From a virus: DNA of 20,834 nt. This document shows, one piece after another, positions 8,441 to 15,328 of this stretch (position 1 is the stretch's first letter; each line of letters starts with the position of its first letter). The notes under the pieces are model-generated. The model saw nothing but the letters and a program-made list of their open reading frames with translations, was not told where the DNA came from and did not search any database. A program made the translations under genes and the position numbers. Location: the IMG/VR virus record IMGVR_UViG_3300035698_003296, positions 1 through 20,834 of that record; one strand, given 5' to 3'.

Positions 8441-8747
8441 AATAAAAAATCCTGTCTGTTGCTGCGTCACTATCGTGAGTTAGGGTAATTTCAAATTCAT
8501 CATTTGCGCTTTGATATACGCTAGTTACAGCCGCAGCCGCATTAGATGTGGTTGGCATCAAGAAAACCTTGGTATCTATGCCTATACGCCTGTTATCAAT
8601 AGTAGTTGTGGTTTGGCTTGCTCTTAGAGTTACCGAGCCTGTAGCGTTGTGTGCGCCATCTAGAACAGAGCGCAGAGCCGTTGCCAATTTTCGCCTGTGT
8701 TCGGCGGGATTTTTCCACTCAAGCGGTATATTGCTAAAAGGAATCAT
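8424..8747 (-). CDS. Conserved small tail-module protein, 107 aa
   Basis: This is a small soluble protein with a layout I recall in many phage tail modules: an N-terminal helix with NPAEHRRKLATALRSVLDG, a short beta stretch AHNATGSVTLRASQTTTTI, the segment FLMPTTSNAAAAV, and a C-terminal strand pair ending FEITLTHDSDAATDRIFYYVL. The 'T-TT-D-R' and 'PTT-NAA' phrases suggest a beta-rich virion domain like those at the ends of fibre or nozzle-associated proteins. No enzyme motif is seen. Its ATG overlaps the upstream stop as ATGA, with GGGGAT just before it, so it is probably translated by coupling to the nozzle gene. Biological role: minor tail or fibre-attachment component, by inference from context. 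Confidence 0.68.
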   Translation of the reverse strand: MIPFSNIPLEWKNPAEHRRKLATALRSVLDGAHNATGSVTLRASQTTTTIDNRRIGIDTKVFLMPTTSNAAAAVTSVYQSANDEFEITLTHDSDAATDRIFYYVLSG

Positions 8748-10228
8748 ATATCCCCATCATCTGATACTACAATATCGTCATAACCAAGTGCCTGAACAAA
8801 TCCGCCGGTAATATTCATTCTCATCTTATGGTATCGGGCTGACGTTTCCATCAAGGCTTCGCCTGTTGCCTCTATAGAAATAGCACTGCCGATATCAGGA
8901 CTACCATCAGTTAAAGAGTCGCGCGTAACACTCTGAATAGTAACAATTGTACTTGAATCCCCCTCAACTAATGGGCGGATAGACTCAAGATAGGAAATTT
9001 TCCCAGCAATAAAATTGTATTCCCTGCTATCTATAACCGCATCCATTGCAGAACCGGTAAAATAACCAACATTGTAATTGGTGTCGATACCACCAAGGCG
9101 CAATTCGCCACCACGGAATGCCTCGCTATCTAACGAAACATCAATAACGTCGATATCACTATAGAGATCATCTAGCTCCTCGACCGTCACACCTGCTGAT
9201 AACGAACGAAAAATAAGGGTCATATCTTTTTCTATATACGCCCATTTCTTTACATCCCAACGGTAAGCAAGCATTTTATTCGGTACACCATTGCTATTAT
9301 TAGCACCAGGGTATGATATAAGATAAAGTTTTTTTATTGGGTCTATTGTAGATGTAACTCTTTCTTTATAATCGCCGTCTAAATCATTGGCAAAGAAGCG
9401 GTCTACTTTTTCTGTTCCTATTGGGATGCTCTCAAGCCCGTTATACTGATAAAAACCTTCGGGGCTGTAATAGAAAGCATTACGTCCATGCGCTACTATA
9501 CTGCCCGGTAAATCACAGCCTCGGGAGTTTTCTACAGTAGGAAAATCAAACACGGCAGGAGAACCCACATAATCCATACGCCGTATTTTATCTTCTTGAA
9601 AAATTACACCGTATTCTTGGTTTCCCACTATACCTGTAATATGCCCACCGTCTGGTAAGTCACGGTATGCAGATTGTGTTTGAGCCGACACCACCCAGTC
9701 GGTAGTATCTAAAATAGAAGGCCAGCGCACACGGCGCGGCTTATAGCCATCAACTGAATCAAACGTGTTAGCAATTACAGGAAAGTTATTAATTGCGGCA
9801 ATATACCGCCCGTTTGGGGCAGTAGCGGATAAATTAGAGAATAAAGTGCTACCTCCTCCTGTAATATAGCGCTGCGTGGCTACATCAATATTAACCGCTA
9901 TAATGTCATCTTGAAACTGTGCGAAATTCCACTTCTCGGTACCTTGAATTGTATAGCCTCCAGATATGGAAACATTATCAAGGGATGTGCTAGAAACAAT
10001 ATATAATTTTGTTTTATCACCAACAAAAAGAACTTCGTTTGATTCAGGGTCACGCCCAGCAACCGCCCCTTGTGGCGTGTCATCTGTGCCTCCAGTCGTG
10101 ATAGGCACAAAATCCTCGAACGGTCCATAGCCTTTTATATATGGCGTAACGTTTCGCACATAGGCAGTGCCCGGGTTTTGATATCCGGAAAGGTCAGGTA
10201 AAAATTCTCCAAATTCTATTTTTGGCAT
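8744..10228 (-). CDS. Probable beta-propeller tail hub/nozzle protein (P22 gp10-like role)
   Basis: The 494-residue product is rich in beta-strand with repeated blade-like segments: SNEVLFVGDKTKLYIVSS, KWNFAQFQDDIIAVN, GRYIAAINNFPVIANTFD, GHITGIVGNQEYGVIFQED, GSIVAHGRNAFYYSPEGFY and KMLAYRWDVKKWAYIE. A PRRVRWPSILDTTDWV segment near 165-180 is typical of podovirus nozzle or tail-stabilisation proteins. Length is close to P22 gp10 (472 residues), which plugs and extends the tail below the adaptor. It directly follows the adaptor gene, sharing one base (TAATG), and its own stop forms an ATGA overlap with the next start. The propeller fold is inferred from the strand pattern and not proven; direct homology with P22 gp10 is not claimed. 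Confidence 0.75.
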   Translation of the reverse strand: MPKIEFGEFLPDLSGYQNPGTAYVRNVTPYIKGYGPFEDFVPITTGGTDDTPQGAVAGRDPESNEVLFVGDKTKLYIVSSTSLDNVSISGGYTIQGTEKWNFAQFQDDIIAVNIDVATQRYITGGGSTLFSNLSATAPNGRYIAAINNFPVIANTFDSVDGYKPRRVRWPSILDTTDWVVSAQTQSAYRDLPDGGHITGIVGNQEYGVIFQEDKIRRMDYVGSPAVFDFPTVENSRGCDLPGSIVAHGRNAFYYSPEGFYQYNGLESIPIGTEKVDRFFANDLDGDYKERVTSTIDPIKKLYLISYPGANNSNGVPNKMLAYRWDVKKWAYIEKDMTLIFRSLSAGVTVEELDDLYSDIDVIDVSLDSEAFRGGELRLGGIDTNYNVGYFTGSAMDAVIDSREYNFIAGKISYLESIRPLVEGDSSTIVTIQSVTRDSLTDGSPDIGSAISIEATGEALMETSARYHKMRMNITGGFVQALGYDDIVVSDDGDI

Positions 10229-10887
10229 TACGGAGTACCTGCATCGCTTCTTATAACGAGAGTAGAGCCACGAGTTAAGTTCTCCCTATCTTCACGATTT
10301 GCGGCATTGATAGCACCACGATATAACATAAGTTGCTGCTCTATCTCTTGCCATTTTTTAAGATAAATACATGCCTCTAAATTACAGGCGAATAGATAAA
10401 TATTGGGATGGTTAGTTAATAGGTTATTTGTAGGTGCTCCATCAGAAAGAGCCGCTAATTTGTAATACTCCATTACAACGCTATAGATAGCGTCCGGTAT
10501 TTTAAATAACACCAAATTAGAGCCTGAGCGGTTATAATGCGTAGGCTTTCCTGTGCCCTCGCTATAAGCGCTTTCATTAGCCTTTTGATTCGTTATATAT
10601 TGCAAATACTGGCGTTGACTTCCCGTTATATAGGGATTGCCCTTAAACCCTCGAAAGCCAGAAGGCAAAGCAACTGTTGCGGAATCTACAACAGTTGAAA
10701 GCGTATCGGATGCCTCAATATCGCTAATGCGCAAAGGTGACGTAAAATACTTGTCCCCTTCGTCGCCGGAACCTTGTATAATGCGCTGTTCTGCAAGAGT
10801 GATAATATCAGCTATATTTGATATGGAGCCGCGCTTCATGTAGCGCAGCACTGCCGATTGTAATTCTGAATATGTGCCTATAGACAT
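10228..10887 (-). CDS. Head-tail adaptor protein (SU10 adaptor/P22 gp4-like role)
   Basis: This 219-residue protein fits the phage adaptor family whose twelve copies sit below the portal and join it to the tail. The N-terminal helices (TYSELQSAVLRYMKR and IADIITLAEQRII) are followed by a beta domain with VALPSGFRGFKGNPYI. The characteristic core follows: YLQYITNQ, a strand 'NLVLFKIPDAIYSVVMEYYKL', a loop LSDGAPTNNLLTNHPNIYLFA, and helices CNLEACIYLKKWQEIEQQL. This 'PD-YSV-M-YY ... SD--PTN-LL--HP-IYL' signature is the main reason for the call. The start at 10887 directly abuts the preceding stop and has AAAGGGG seven bases upstream. It sits between a 113-residue protein and the nozzle gene, as expected for a connector gene. 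Confidence 0.82.
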   Translation of the reverse strand: MSIGTYSELQSAVLRYMKRGSISNIADIITLAEQRIIQGSGDEGDKYFTSPLRISDIEASDTLSTVVDSATVALPSGFRGFKGNPYITGSQRQYLQYITNQKANESAYSEGTGKPTHYNRSGSNLVLFKIPDAIYSVVMEYYKLAALSDGAPTNNLLTNHPNIYLFACNLEACIYLKKWQEIEQQLMLYRGAINAANREDRENLTRGSTLVIRSDAGTP

Positions 10888-11229
10888 TTAGCACCCCTTT
10901 AGTCCAATTTTACCAAGTCCCGTACGCAAGTAAGCATATTCGGGGTCATTCAGTTTACGAATAACCGCAGCTTTATGATTAGGGTCGTAAATATCAATGC
11001 CGTCCTCTAGCTTCCATTTCATAAGAACTACATTAGGAACAAACCCTACATGCTGCATATCGCGGCTTTCTGTATAGCCGTTGTTAGGGTCGTAATTCTG
11101 TGCGTGCTTATTGTCTTCAATGATTTCATCAACATTTTGCTCATAGGTAATGACTGTATCACCTGTCGTAGAGTCGTTATCGTGCCAAACAAGCATACCT
11201 TCATTATCTGTGATAAGGCGCTTAACCAT
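10888..11229 (-). CDS. Conserved-looking 113 aa protein in head-connector region
   Basis: I cannot name this protein. It is acidic and soluble, with an N-terminal beta part (LITDNEGMLVWHDND and GDTVITYEQNVDEIIEDN) and a C-terminal part reading MQHVGFVPNVVLMKWKLEDG, then NHKAAVIRKLNDPEYAYLRTG. The 'VPNVVL-KW--E-GID' and 'RKLNDP-Y--LRTG' phrases resemble a small protein I recall just upstream of adaptor genes in podoviruses with this gene order, where it is generally left unnamed. The start overlaps the pentapeptide gene's stop by one base (TAATG), with AGGCAGG upstream, and its own stop abuts the adaptor start. Candidate roles are a connector or head-completion factor, from context only. Confidence 0.65.
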   Translation of the reverse strand: MVKRLITDNEGMLVWHDNDSTTGDTVITYEQNVDEIIEDNKHAQNYDPNNGYTESRDMQHVGFVPNVVLMKWKLEDGIDIYDPNHKAAVIRKLNDPEYAYLRTGLGKIGLKGC

Positions 11230-11930
11230 TAGTATACCTGCCTTGTTATTATATTGCTGTCATCCATGAGTTCTTTTTTCCGCAATGGAGGCATATAACA
11301 GAAACACATGTCGGCATTGGTAAAATCTACGCCTTCAACTTTAGCTTGGCGCAAATCTACGCCCTGGAGGTTCGCGCCTTTAAAATTGACGTTGGACAAG
11401 TCGCAATCATTCCCGAATATAGCTGCTCGCAAATCAACATTGGATAAATCCATATCGCTTAGATTGTAACCTGAGAAATTCGCACGTTTTCCGTGAATAC
11501 GTGCCTGTTCTTGTGTTTTAAGAACCGCCTCACGAGTAAGCGCATTGCCCGGCAAATCTACTTCGCTTTCTGACTCGCCATCCTGTAGGATAACTATGCT
11601 GTCTTCTTTCGGTGCGGCTTTCGGTGCGGCTTTCGGCGTTTCATCATTAAGGGTGCCAGCAGGTACTTTCTTATTTTCATCTACCCCCGCTAAAGCATCC
11701 AGTGCATTATCAATACCGCCTTCTATTTCGACACTTCCACCTGGTATTTCAATTTTACCATCGGCTAGAAGCTGTTCAAATTTTTTAATTAACTCAGGGG
11801 TGTTCAGCTTCCCGCTTCTCAACGATTGAAATTTATTTGTGCTTGTTAACCAAATTATACCACCTTTTACCAAAGCGTGTTTCGATGCGTCAAACACTTG
11901 GCCTGAACTGTCTTTAACTATATATTGCAT
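11229..11930 (-). CDS. Pentapeptide-repeat protein, probable virion-associated, 233 aa
   Basis: The N-terminal ~65 residues form a small mixed domain (YIVKDSSGQVFDASKH, then GGIIWLTSTNKFQSL). An acidic and Ala/Pro linker follows, with PKAAPKAAPK at about 100-109. From about residue 150 to 209 there is a pentapeptide-repeat run: ANFSG, YNLSD, MDLSN, VDLRA, AIFGN, one extra residue, CDLSN, VNFKG, ANLQG, VDLRQ, AKVEG, VDFTN, ADMCF. Such repeats fold as a right-handed square beta-helix; Qnr and MfpA proteins of this fold mimic DNA and bind gyrase, but many others have unknown roles. Placement between the decoration gene and connector genes suggests a virion or head-fibre component. A terminator-like hairpin lies just upstream, and the start has GGAG seven bases before ATG. 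Confidence 0.8.
   Translation of the reverse strand: MQYIVKDSSGQVFDASKHALVKGGIIWLTSTNKFQSLRSGKLNTPELIKKFEQLLADGKIEIPGGSVEIEGGIDNALDALAGVDENKKVPAGTLNDETPKAAPKAAPKEDSIVILQDGESESEVDLPGNALTREAVLKTQEQARIHGKRANFSGYNLSDMDLSNVDLRAAIFGNDCDLSNVNFKGANLQGVDLRQAKVEGVDFTNADMCFCYMPPLRKKELMDDSNIITRQVY
11607..11638. repeat. 12-bp tandem microrepeat encoding PKAA linker
   Basis: The unit tttcggtgcggc occurs twice exactly and a third time in part. On the coding strand it gives the PKAAPKAAPK linker of the pentapeptide protein. Period 12 keeps the reading frame, so copy number could vary without disrupting the gene. Confidence 0.85.
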
Positions 11931-11942
11931 TTCTTATCTCCG

Positions 11943-11978
11943 ATTAAACAGGGGTGGGCATGCCACCCCCTTTTTAAT
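11943..11978. terminator. Strong GC-rich hairpin, bidirectional-terminator-like, after decoration gene
   Basis: Arms GGGGTGG (11951-11957) and CCACCCC (11963-11969) enclose a five-base loop. Outside these, ATTAAA (11943-11948) can pair with TTTAAT (11973-11978). On the plus strand the stem is followed by TTTTTAAT; on the minus (coding) strand by TGTTTAAT, a weaker U-tract. It begins at the TAA stop of the decoration gene and ends before the pentapeptide gene's ribosome site. It may terminate part of the transcripts or protect the 3' end of the capsid-decoration message. Confidence 0.65.
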
Positions 11979-12763
11979 TAAGCACGTTTCTGAGCTACAT
12001 AAATGTAGTCAACATCCACCACTTTCGACGTAGTAGTACGAGCTTCAATGCCAATAACTGGCGTTAATGCAGTAGATGCAGTTACGGCATTTGCAACTGA
12101 ACCCTCAAGAACTCCATTTATGTAGAAATTTGCAGTGCCTGAGCTGTCAATATCAATTGCCAGTGTGATATAAGTATCTGCCGCCGGTGCAACCGCTGAA
12201 TTAGCAATAGCAGTATCACTATTTGCCTTAACTCCCTGTGTATGGAAGAAATCGTTGGTTTGTGCCGTATCAAACACGAAACAGACCGCATTAGATGCTG
12301 CGCTTGTAATAGTAGTGCCAGAAATAGTAAATGGCATTTCAAGTGTTGTTGTGCCTAATACATCGGTGAAACCTACGTTTAAACATACATCAGCTACAGA
12401 AGTATTAAGGCGCAAACGCGTTTCCATATACAACCCGCCATTAGCAGGAATCCAGTTTAAACCATGAGTAAGGACGCTACCATCTGCTGCCGTGCCTGAA
12501 CCGGCATCACCCGAAGTTAGACGAGCAACCCCACCTGCAACACCTGCCGTCACCGCAGCAATAGCACCTTGGCCGTCAGAGCCTTGTGCAGCACTATATT
12601 GATCTGCAATAACATCACCAAGGAAATCATCGAACAAGGTAGCAAATTGATCATGCCCGGCATATAAGCCCTGGTAAGGGCGTAGTATGAGGGCGGTTTT
12701 TCCAGACAATGCGCTGATAAAATGAGTAGTAGCATCGTCCTGATTAGTTTGATTGAAAGACAT
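11978..12763 (-). CDS. Probable head decoration protein with concanavalin/LamG-like fold, 261 aa
   Basis: This gene follows the major capsid gene and encodes a Thr/Ala/Ser-rich, nearly all-beta protein. The N-terminal ~75 residues include LFDDFLGDVIADQYSAAQ and a Gly/Ala-rich linker. A jelly-roll pattern follows: GGLYMETRLRLN, DVCLNVGFTDV, NAVCFVFDTAQ, then ITLAIDIDSSGTANFYINGV and the closing strands TPVIGIEARTT and VVDVDYIYVAQKR. The 'G--NFYING' strand-turn-strand and final 'DVDYIYV-Q-R' are typical of lectin/LamG-like proteins seen next to capsid genes, which probably decorate the head. ATG 12763 is chosen because AGGAG lies seven bases upstream. A start at 12805 would extend into the preceding hairpin and lacks such a site. 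Family name is uncertain. Confidence 0.7.
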   Translation of the reverse strand: MSFNQTNQDDATTHFISALSGKTALILRPYQGLYAGHDQFATLFDDFLGDVIADQYSAAQGSDGQGAIAAVTAGVAGGVARLTSGDAGSGTAADGSVLTHGLNWIPANGGLYMETRLRLNTSVADVCLNVGFTDVLGTTTLEMPFTISGTTITSAASNAVCFVFDTAQTNDFFHTQGVKANSDTAIANSAVAPAADTYITLAIDIDSSGTANFYINGVLEGSVANAVTASTALTPVIGIEARTTTSKVVDVDYIYVAQKRA

Positions 12764-12784
12764 TGTAATTCTCCTTTTGTTGGC

Positions 12785-12808
12785 AGAGTGCTCCCGAAGG
12801 AGCACCCT
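12785..12808 (-). promoter_or_regulatory. 10-bp stem with TTCG tetraloop after capsid gene (mRNA stability/processing hairpin)
   Basis: On the coding strand AGGGTGCTCC and GGAGCACTCT pair over ten positions (one G-U) around a C(UUCG)G tetraloop, an exceptionally stable RNA loop. It lies six bases after the capsid stop and about a dozen bases before the next gene's AGGAG site. There is no U-tract, so a simple intrinsic terminator is unlikely; a 3'-end barrier or processing site is more likely. Confidence 0.75.
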
Positions 12809-12813
12809 AAATA

Positions 12814-13758
12814 TTAGTTAACGTTCAAATCAGCTACAATACCGCTTGCGGCTTCGTTGCGTGCTTCTAGCGTATATTCGCAAAGAATCTCACGCTTAGC
12901 AGAGTCACCAGTCTTAGCGAGCTCCGTAGACGTGATATTCCGCAAATAAGCCACAGCCCACATATCTTTCTGCAATACAAGAGAAGAACGTGGACGATGG
13001 AAGCGACTAGGAACTACCTGCAATGTTCCAAAATCAGAAACATAGAAGTCTACACCAGCATAGATTTTCTTATCTTCGGATTTATCAAAGCGTGTAGCGT
13101 TTCCTGTAAAGCTAGAAAAAACCTGCTTGTTAAACCCACCAACAAGAACACAATCAGGCATACCACCTGCATCCCAGCAAGTCTGAATCACATTTTTAAG
13201 CTGTGATTCAGTGAAAGCCCTTTGCGTGCCATCGGTTGCCGCCGTATTACCGACTCCACCATCAGAACCGCCAGCGCCACGACTAGCATTAGTAGTTAAC
13301 CAAGACTCAACACCGCCTAAAACACGAGCCGTAGTATTATTGCCGGCATTCTCCGCATTGTTAGAAAGCAAAGCACTTTCCATATCGCGGCGAAGTTCTT
13401 GGCGGCGTTTCTGGACTTGATAATCCATATCGCTACCGCGTCCAGCAGATGTAACGGCTTCTTGGGTGCCAGTCACACGCGCTATCTTAGATGATATTTG
13501 ACACGTATTACTTAAGCGTACCGTAGGGGCGGCAGCAAGAGCATTTCTGCTATCATCGCCTTCAAGCTGTGCATTTGAATCACTAGCGGTTGCCAGTGAA
13601 TCGGTTTGCCACTCGTGTAATGTTGATGTTGCATCAGTAGAGTCACACATATTTAAAAACGGTGTTTCTGTCGGTGCTATATTGTAGATTTGATCGGAAA
13701 GGTCTTCCCGATTACCTACGGCTGCGTAACTAGTTTGTGCATTAGTTGCTAAAGTCAT
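12814..13758 (-). CDS. Major capsid protein (SU10/DUF5309-type HK97 fold)
   Basis: The 314-residue product matches the SU10-like major head protein family (DUF5309). The start is MTLATNAQTSYAAVGNREDL, followed by the family-typical IYNIAPTETPFLNM and then HEWQTDSLA. Further signatures are TCQISSKIARVTGTQEAV with a 'GR-SDMDYQVQKRRQELRRDME' helix (the HK97-fold spine-helix region), LGGVESWL, and a P-domain/A-domain part with CWDAGGMPDCVLVGGFNKQVF and KIYAGVDFYVSDFGTLQVVP. It ends with AKTGDSAKREILCEYTLEARNEAA, also typical. About 300-350 residues is usual for the family. It follows the scaffold gene by 15 bases and has GGGAG eight bases before ATG. Many copies would form the capsid shell, and the downstream UUCG hairpin fits a highly expressed message. 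Confidence 0.88.
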   Translation of the reverse strand: MTLATNAQTSYAAVGNREDLSDQIYNIAPTETPFLNMCDSTDATSTLHEWQTDSLATASDSNAQLEGDDSRNALAAAPTVRLSNTCQISSKIARVTGTQEAVTSAGRGSDMDYQVQKRRQELRRDMESALLSNNAENAGNNTTARVLGGVESWLTTNASRGAGGSDGGVGNTAATDGTQRAFTESQLKNVIQTCWDAGGMPDCVLVGGFNKQVFSSFTGNATRFDKSEDKKIYAGVDFYVSDFGTLQVVPSRFHRPRSSLVLQKDMWAVAYLRNITSTELAKTGDSAKREILCEYTLEARNEAASGIVADLNVN

Positions 13759-13773
13759 ATTATATACTCCCGT

Positions 13774-14931
13774 TTACTTTTTGGCTTTCGCCTGTTTAAA
13801 TTGACGGCGGAGCTTTTGAACTTTGGCGGCGTTCTTCGCACTTGGATTAGCGCGCATGAAAGTTTCAGCATCTTTTATTTGCTTGGCAATGCCAGTGTTT
13901 GCACTATCGGAACCAGAAGGCTTTATGCTTCTTCTCGCTTTGTGAACACGTTTCGCAACATCAGAACTTGACTCTTTAAGCTTGTCGTAGTGCATCGCTT
14001 TAATGGCTACTTGCCAAATATCAGCGCGAATTAAATCGCCTAACTCATTGTCTGAAAACTCATAATTTTCTTTCAAATAAGTTTTAACATCACGCTCAAG
14101 CTTTGAGCCTTTTTCGCTATCTGCAAAATCAGGTACTTTTTCGGCAAGCTTTTTAGCTTCTGCTCCAGCCCACTCTTGATATTGGGCTGCGGCTTTAGCT
14201 TTTTGATCTGCCTCCTGTTGATGCTTGATAGCTTGCGTACGCTTTATAAGCTCACGCTTTTCATTAAGTTCTGTAACGGTTGCTGCATATTCTGCTGGGT
14301 CCTCTGTGCGTAGCTGTCTTAAATATTCTGACGAATATTTAGCCTCGCTTTTGAGTTGCTCGGTTAGTTTAACGCCAAGCAATCCTAGGTGCTGTTCAGC
14401 CTGTTTTCTTTCGTTCAAAAACTTTACCTTGTCTGCCTCGTAAGTTTTCCGTTCTTCGGATAGCTTTTGAGACTTTTCTGTATAGTTTTGCGCTTTTGAA
14501 TAGCTATCAATGAGTTGATCGAGTGTAGCGTCTTGGGGTTTTCCATCTACTTTGACGGTATAAAACTCTTCTTCGTCATCCTCGTATTCTTGATTTTCGC
14601 TATCGTCTGCGCCTTCCTCCTGCTTACCCTCGGCTTCAGCTTCCGAGTTTTCCTCGTCAGTTGCCTTTTCTGCAGGTGGTGGGGTTTTGCTTTCCAATTT
14701 CTCCTTGCTGCCGTCCTCCTCTTTGGAGTTAGCAGTGGTATCCTTAGAATCACCCTCTTTGTCGATGCCTTGTTTGCCTTCACGCCTATCACGCATGACA
14801 CGAACTGCATCATGAATATTATCGGCTTTAGGCTCAGTCCCGCTTGCACTTTCAACACCATTGGTGACTCCCGCATCCGGGTTGGTCTGGGTGCTTCTAG
14901 TATCTGGGGCTGCTGATTCTTCTCCTGGCAT
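13774..14931 (-). CDS. Scaffolding protein, 385 aa
   Basis: This gene lies between the portal block and the capsid gene, the normal place for a scaffold. The N-terminal third is highly acidic and Pro/Ser-rich. At about residues 124-165 is the widely shared scaffold motif: EEFYTVKVDGKPQDATLDQL, then IDSYSKAQNYTEKSQKLSEE. A long charged coiled-coil follows to about residue 260. The C-terminus is strongly basic (RRSIKPSG, VQKLRRQFKQAKAKK), as expected for a coat-binding tail. Scaffold proteins direct capsid assembly and leave or are cleaved before maturation. The start at 14931 is preferred over 14979 because AAGGA lies seven bases before it; the longer form would begin inside the preceding gene without such a site. 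The ribosome site is identical over 15 bases to that of the gene at 20129-20446. Confidence 0.85.
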   Translation of the reverse strand: MPGEESAAPDTRSTQTNPDAGVTNGVESASGTEPKADNIHDAVRVMRDRREGKQGIDKEGDSKDTTANSKEEDGSKEKLESKTPPPAEKATDEENSEAEAEGKQEEGADDSENQEYEDDEEEFYTVKVDGKPQDATLDQLIDSYSKAQNYTEKSQKLSEERKTYEADKVKFLNERKQAEQHLGLLGVKLTEQLKSEAKYSSEYLRQLRTEDPAEYAATVTELNEKRELIKRTQAIKHQQEADQKAKAAAQYQEWAGAEAKKLAEKVPDFADSEKGSKLERDVKTYLKENYEFSDNELGDLIRADIWQVAIKAMHYDKLKESSSDVAKRVHKARRSIKPSGSDSANTGIAKQIKDAETFMRANPSAKNAAKVQKLRRQFKQAKAKK

Positions 14932-14935
14932 AGTT

Positions 14936-15328
14936 TTATCCTTGTTTTGGTTCCGTTGATTTACCAGACGAATCAACAAGTATTTGTTTTCTTACTGGGC
15001 TTTTGGCCTGTTGCTGCTGCTCCAGGCCGTCCTTTGCGTCTAAAGTGGCTCGGGATATTTTCCCTCCATCTACGTAACGCTTTAAGTGTTCTTTTAGCTC
15101 TCTCAATACTCTGACGCGCACAAAAAGTATCTCGCGTCCTTCCGTATCATCATCAGCCGAGGCAAGTATCTGCTCTGTCCAGCCTTGCTCTAATTCCTCA
15201 AACGCACGTTGCAGCATAGGGTCGTCTAAGACACGCTTAGCTTCTTCACCCTTCGATTGAGTGCCGATAAGCTTAATTACGTCATCTGGAGTTATCGTCT
15301 CAAGCTGATCAAGGCTAAATATATTCAT
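14936..15328 (-). CDS. Conserved-looking 130 aa protein between portal and scaffold
   Basis: This is a helical, charged protein of unknown name. The core AKRVLDDPMLQRAFEELEQG followed by WTEQILAS, then GREILFVRVRVLRELKEHL and KRYVDGGKI, resembles a family of small helical proteins found next to portal genes in many phages. The C-terminal 35 residues are Gln-rich and basic (LEQQQQAKSPVRKQ) and probably unstructured. Its ATG overlaps the portal stop as ATGA, and the portal's final codons supply a GGGGGGTAAA ribosome site, so it is probably coupled to portal translation. Possible roles are a head-assembly accessory or portal-scaffold linker; this is inference from position. Confidence 0.7.
   Translation of the reverse strand: MNIFSLDQLETITPDDVIKLIGTQSKGEEAKRVLDDPMLQRAFEELEQGWTEQILASADDDTEGREILFVRVRVLRELKEHLKRYVDGGKISRATLDAKDGLEQQQQAKSPVRKQILVDSSGKSTEPKQG

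Noticed and set aside
12764-12805. Upstream ATG giving a 14-residue longer decoration protein
   Set aside because: The extension lies in the UUCG hairpin and the ribosome site itself; the downstream ATG has AGGAG at ideal spacing.
14515-14916. Plus-strand frame (133 aa) with hydrophobic runs resembling a membrane protein
   Set aside because: It is the reverse complement of the acidic scaffold region: Glu/Lys codons read backwards give Phe/Leu/Ser, producing a false membrane-like protein.
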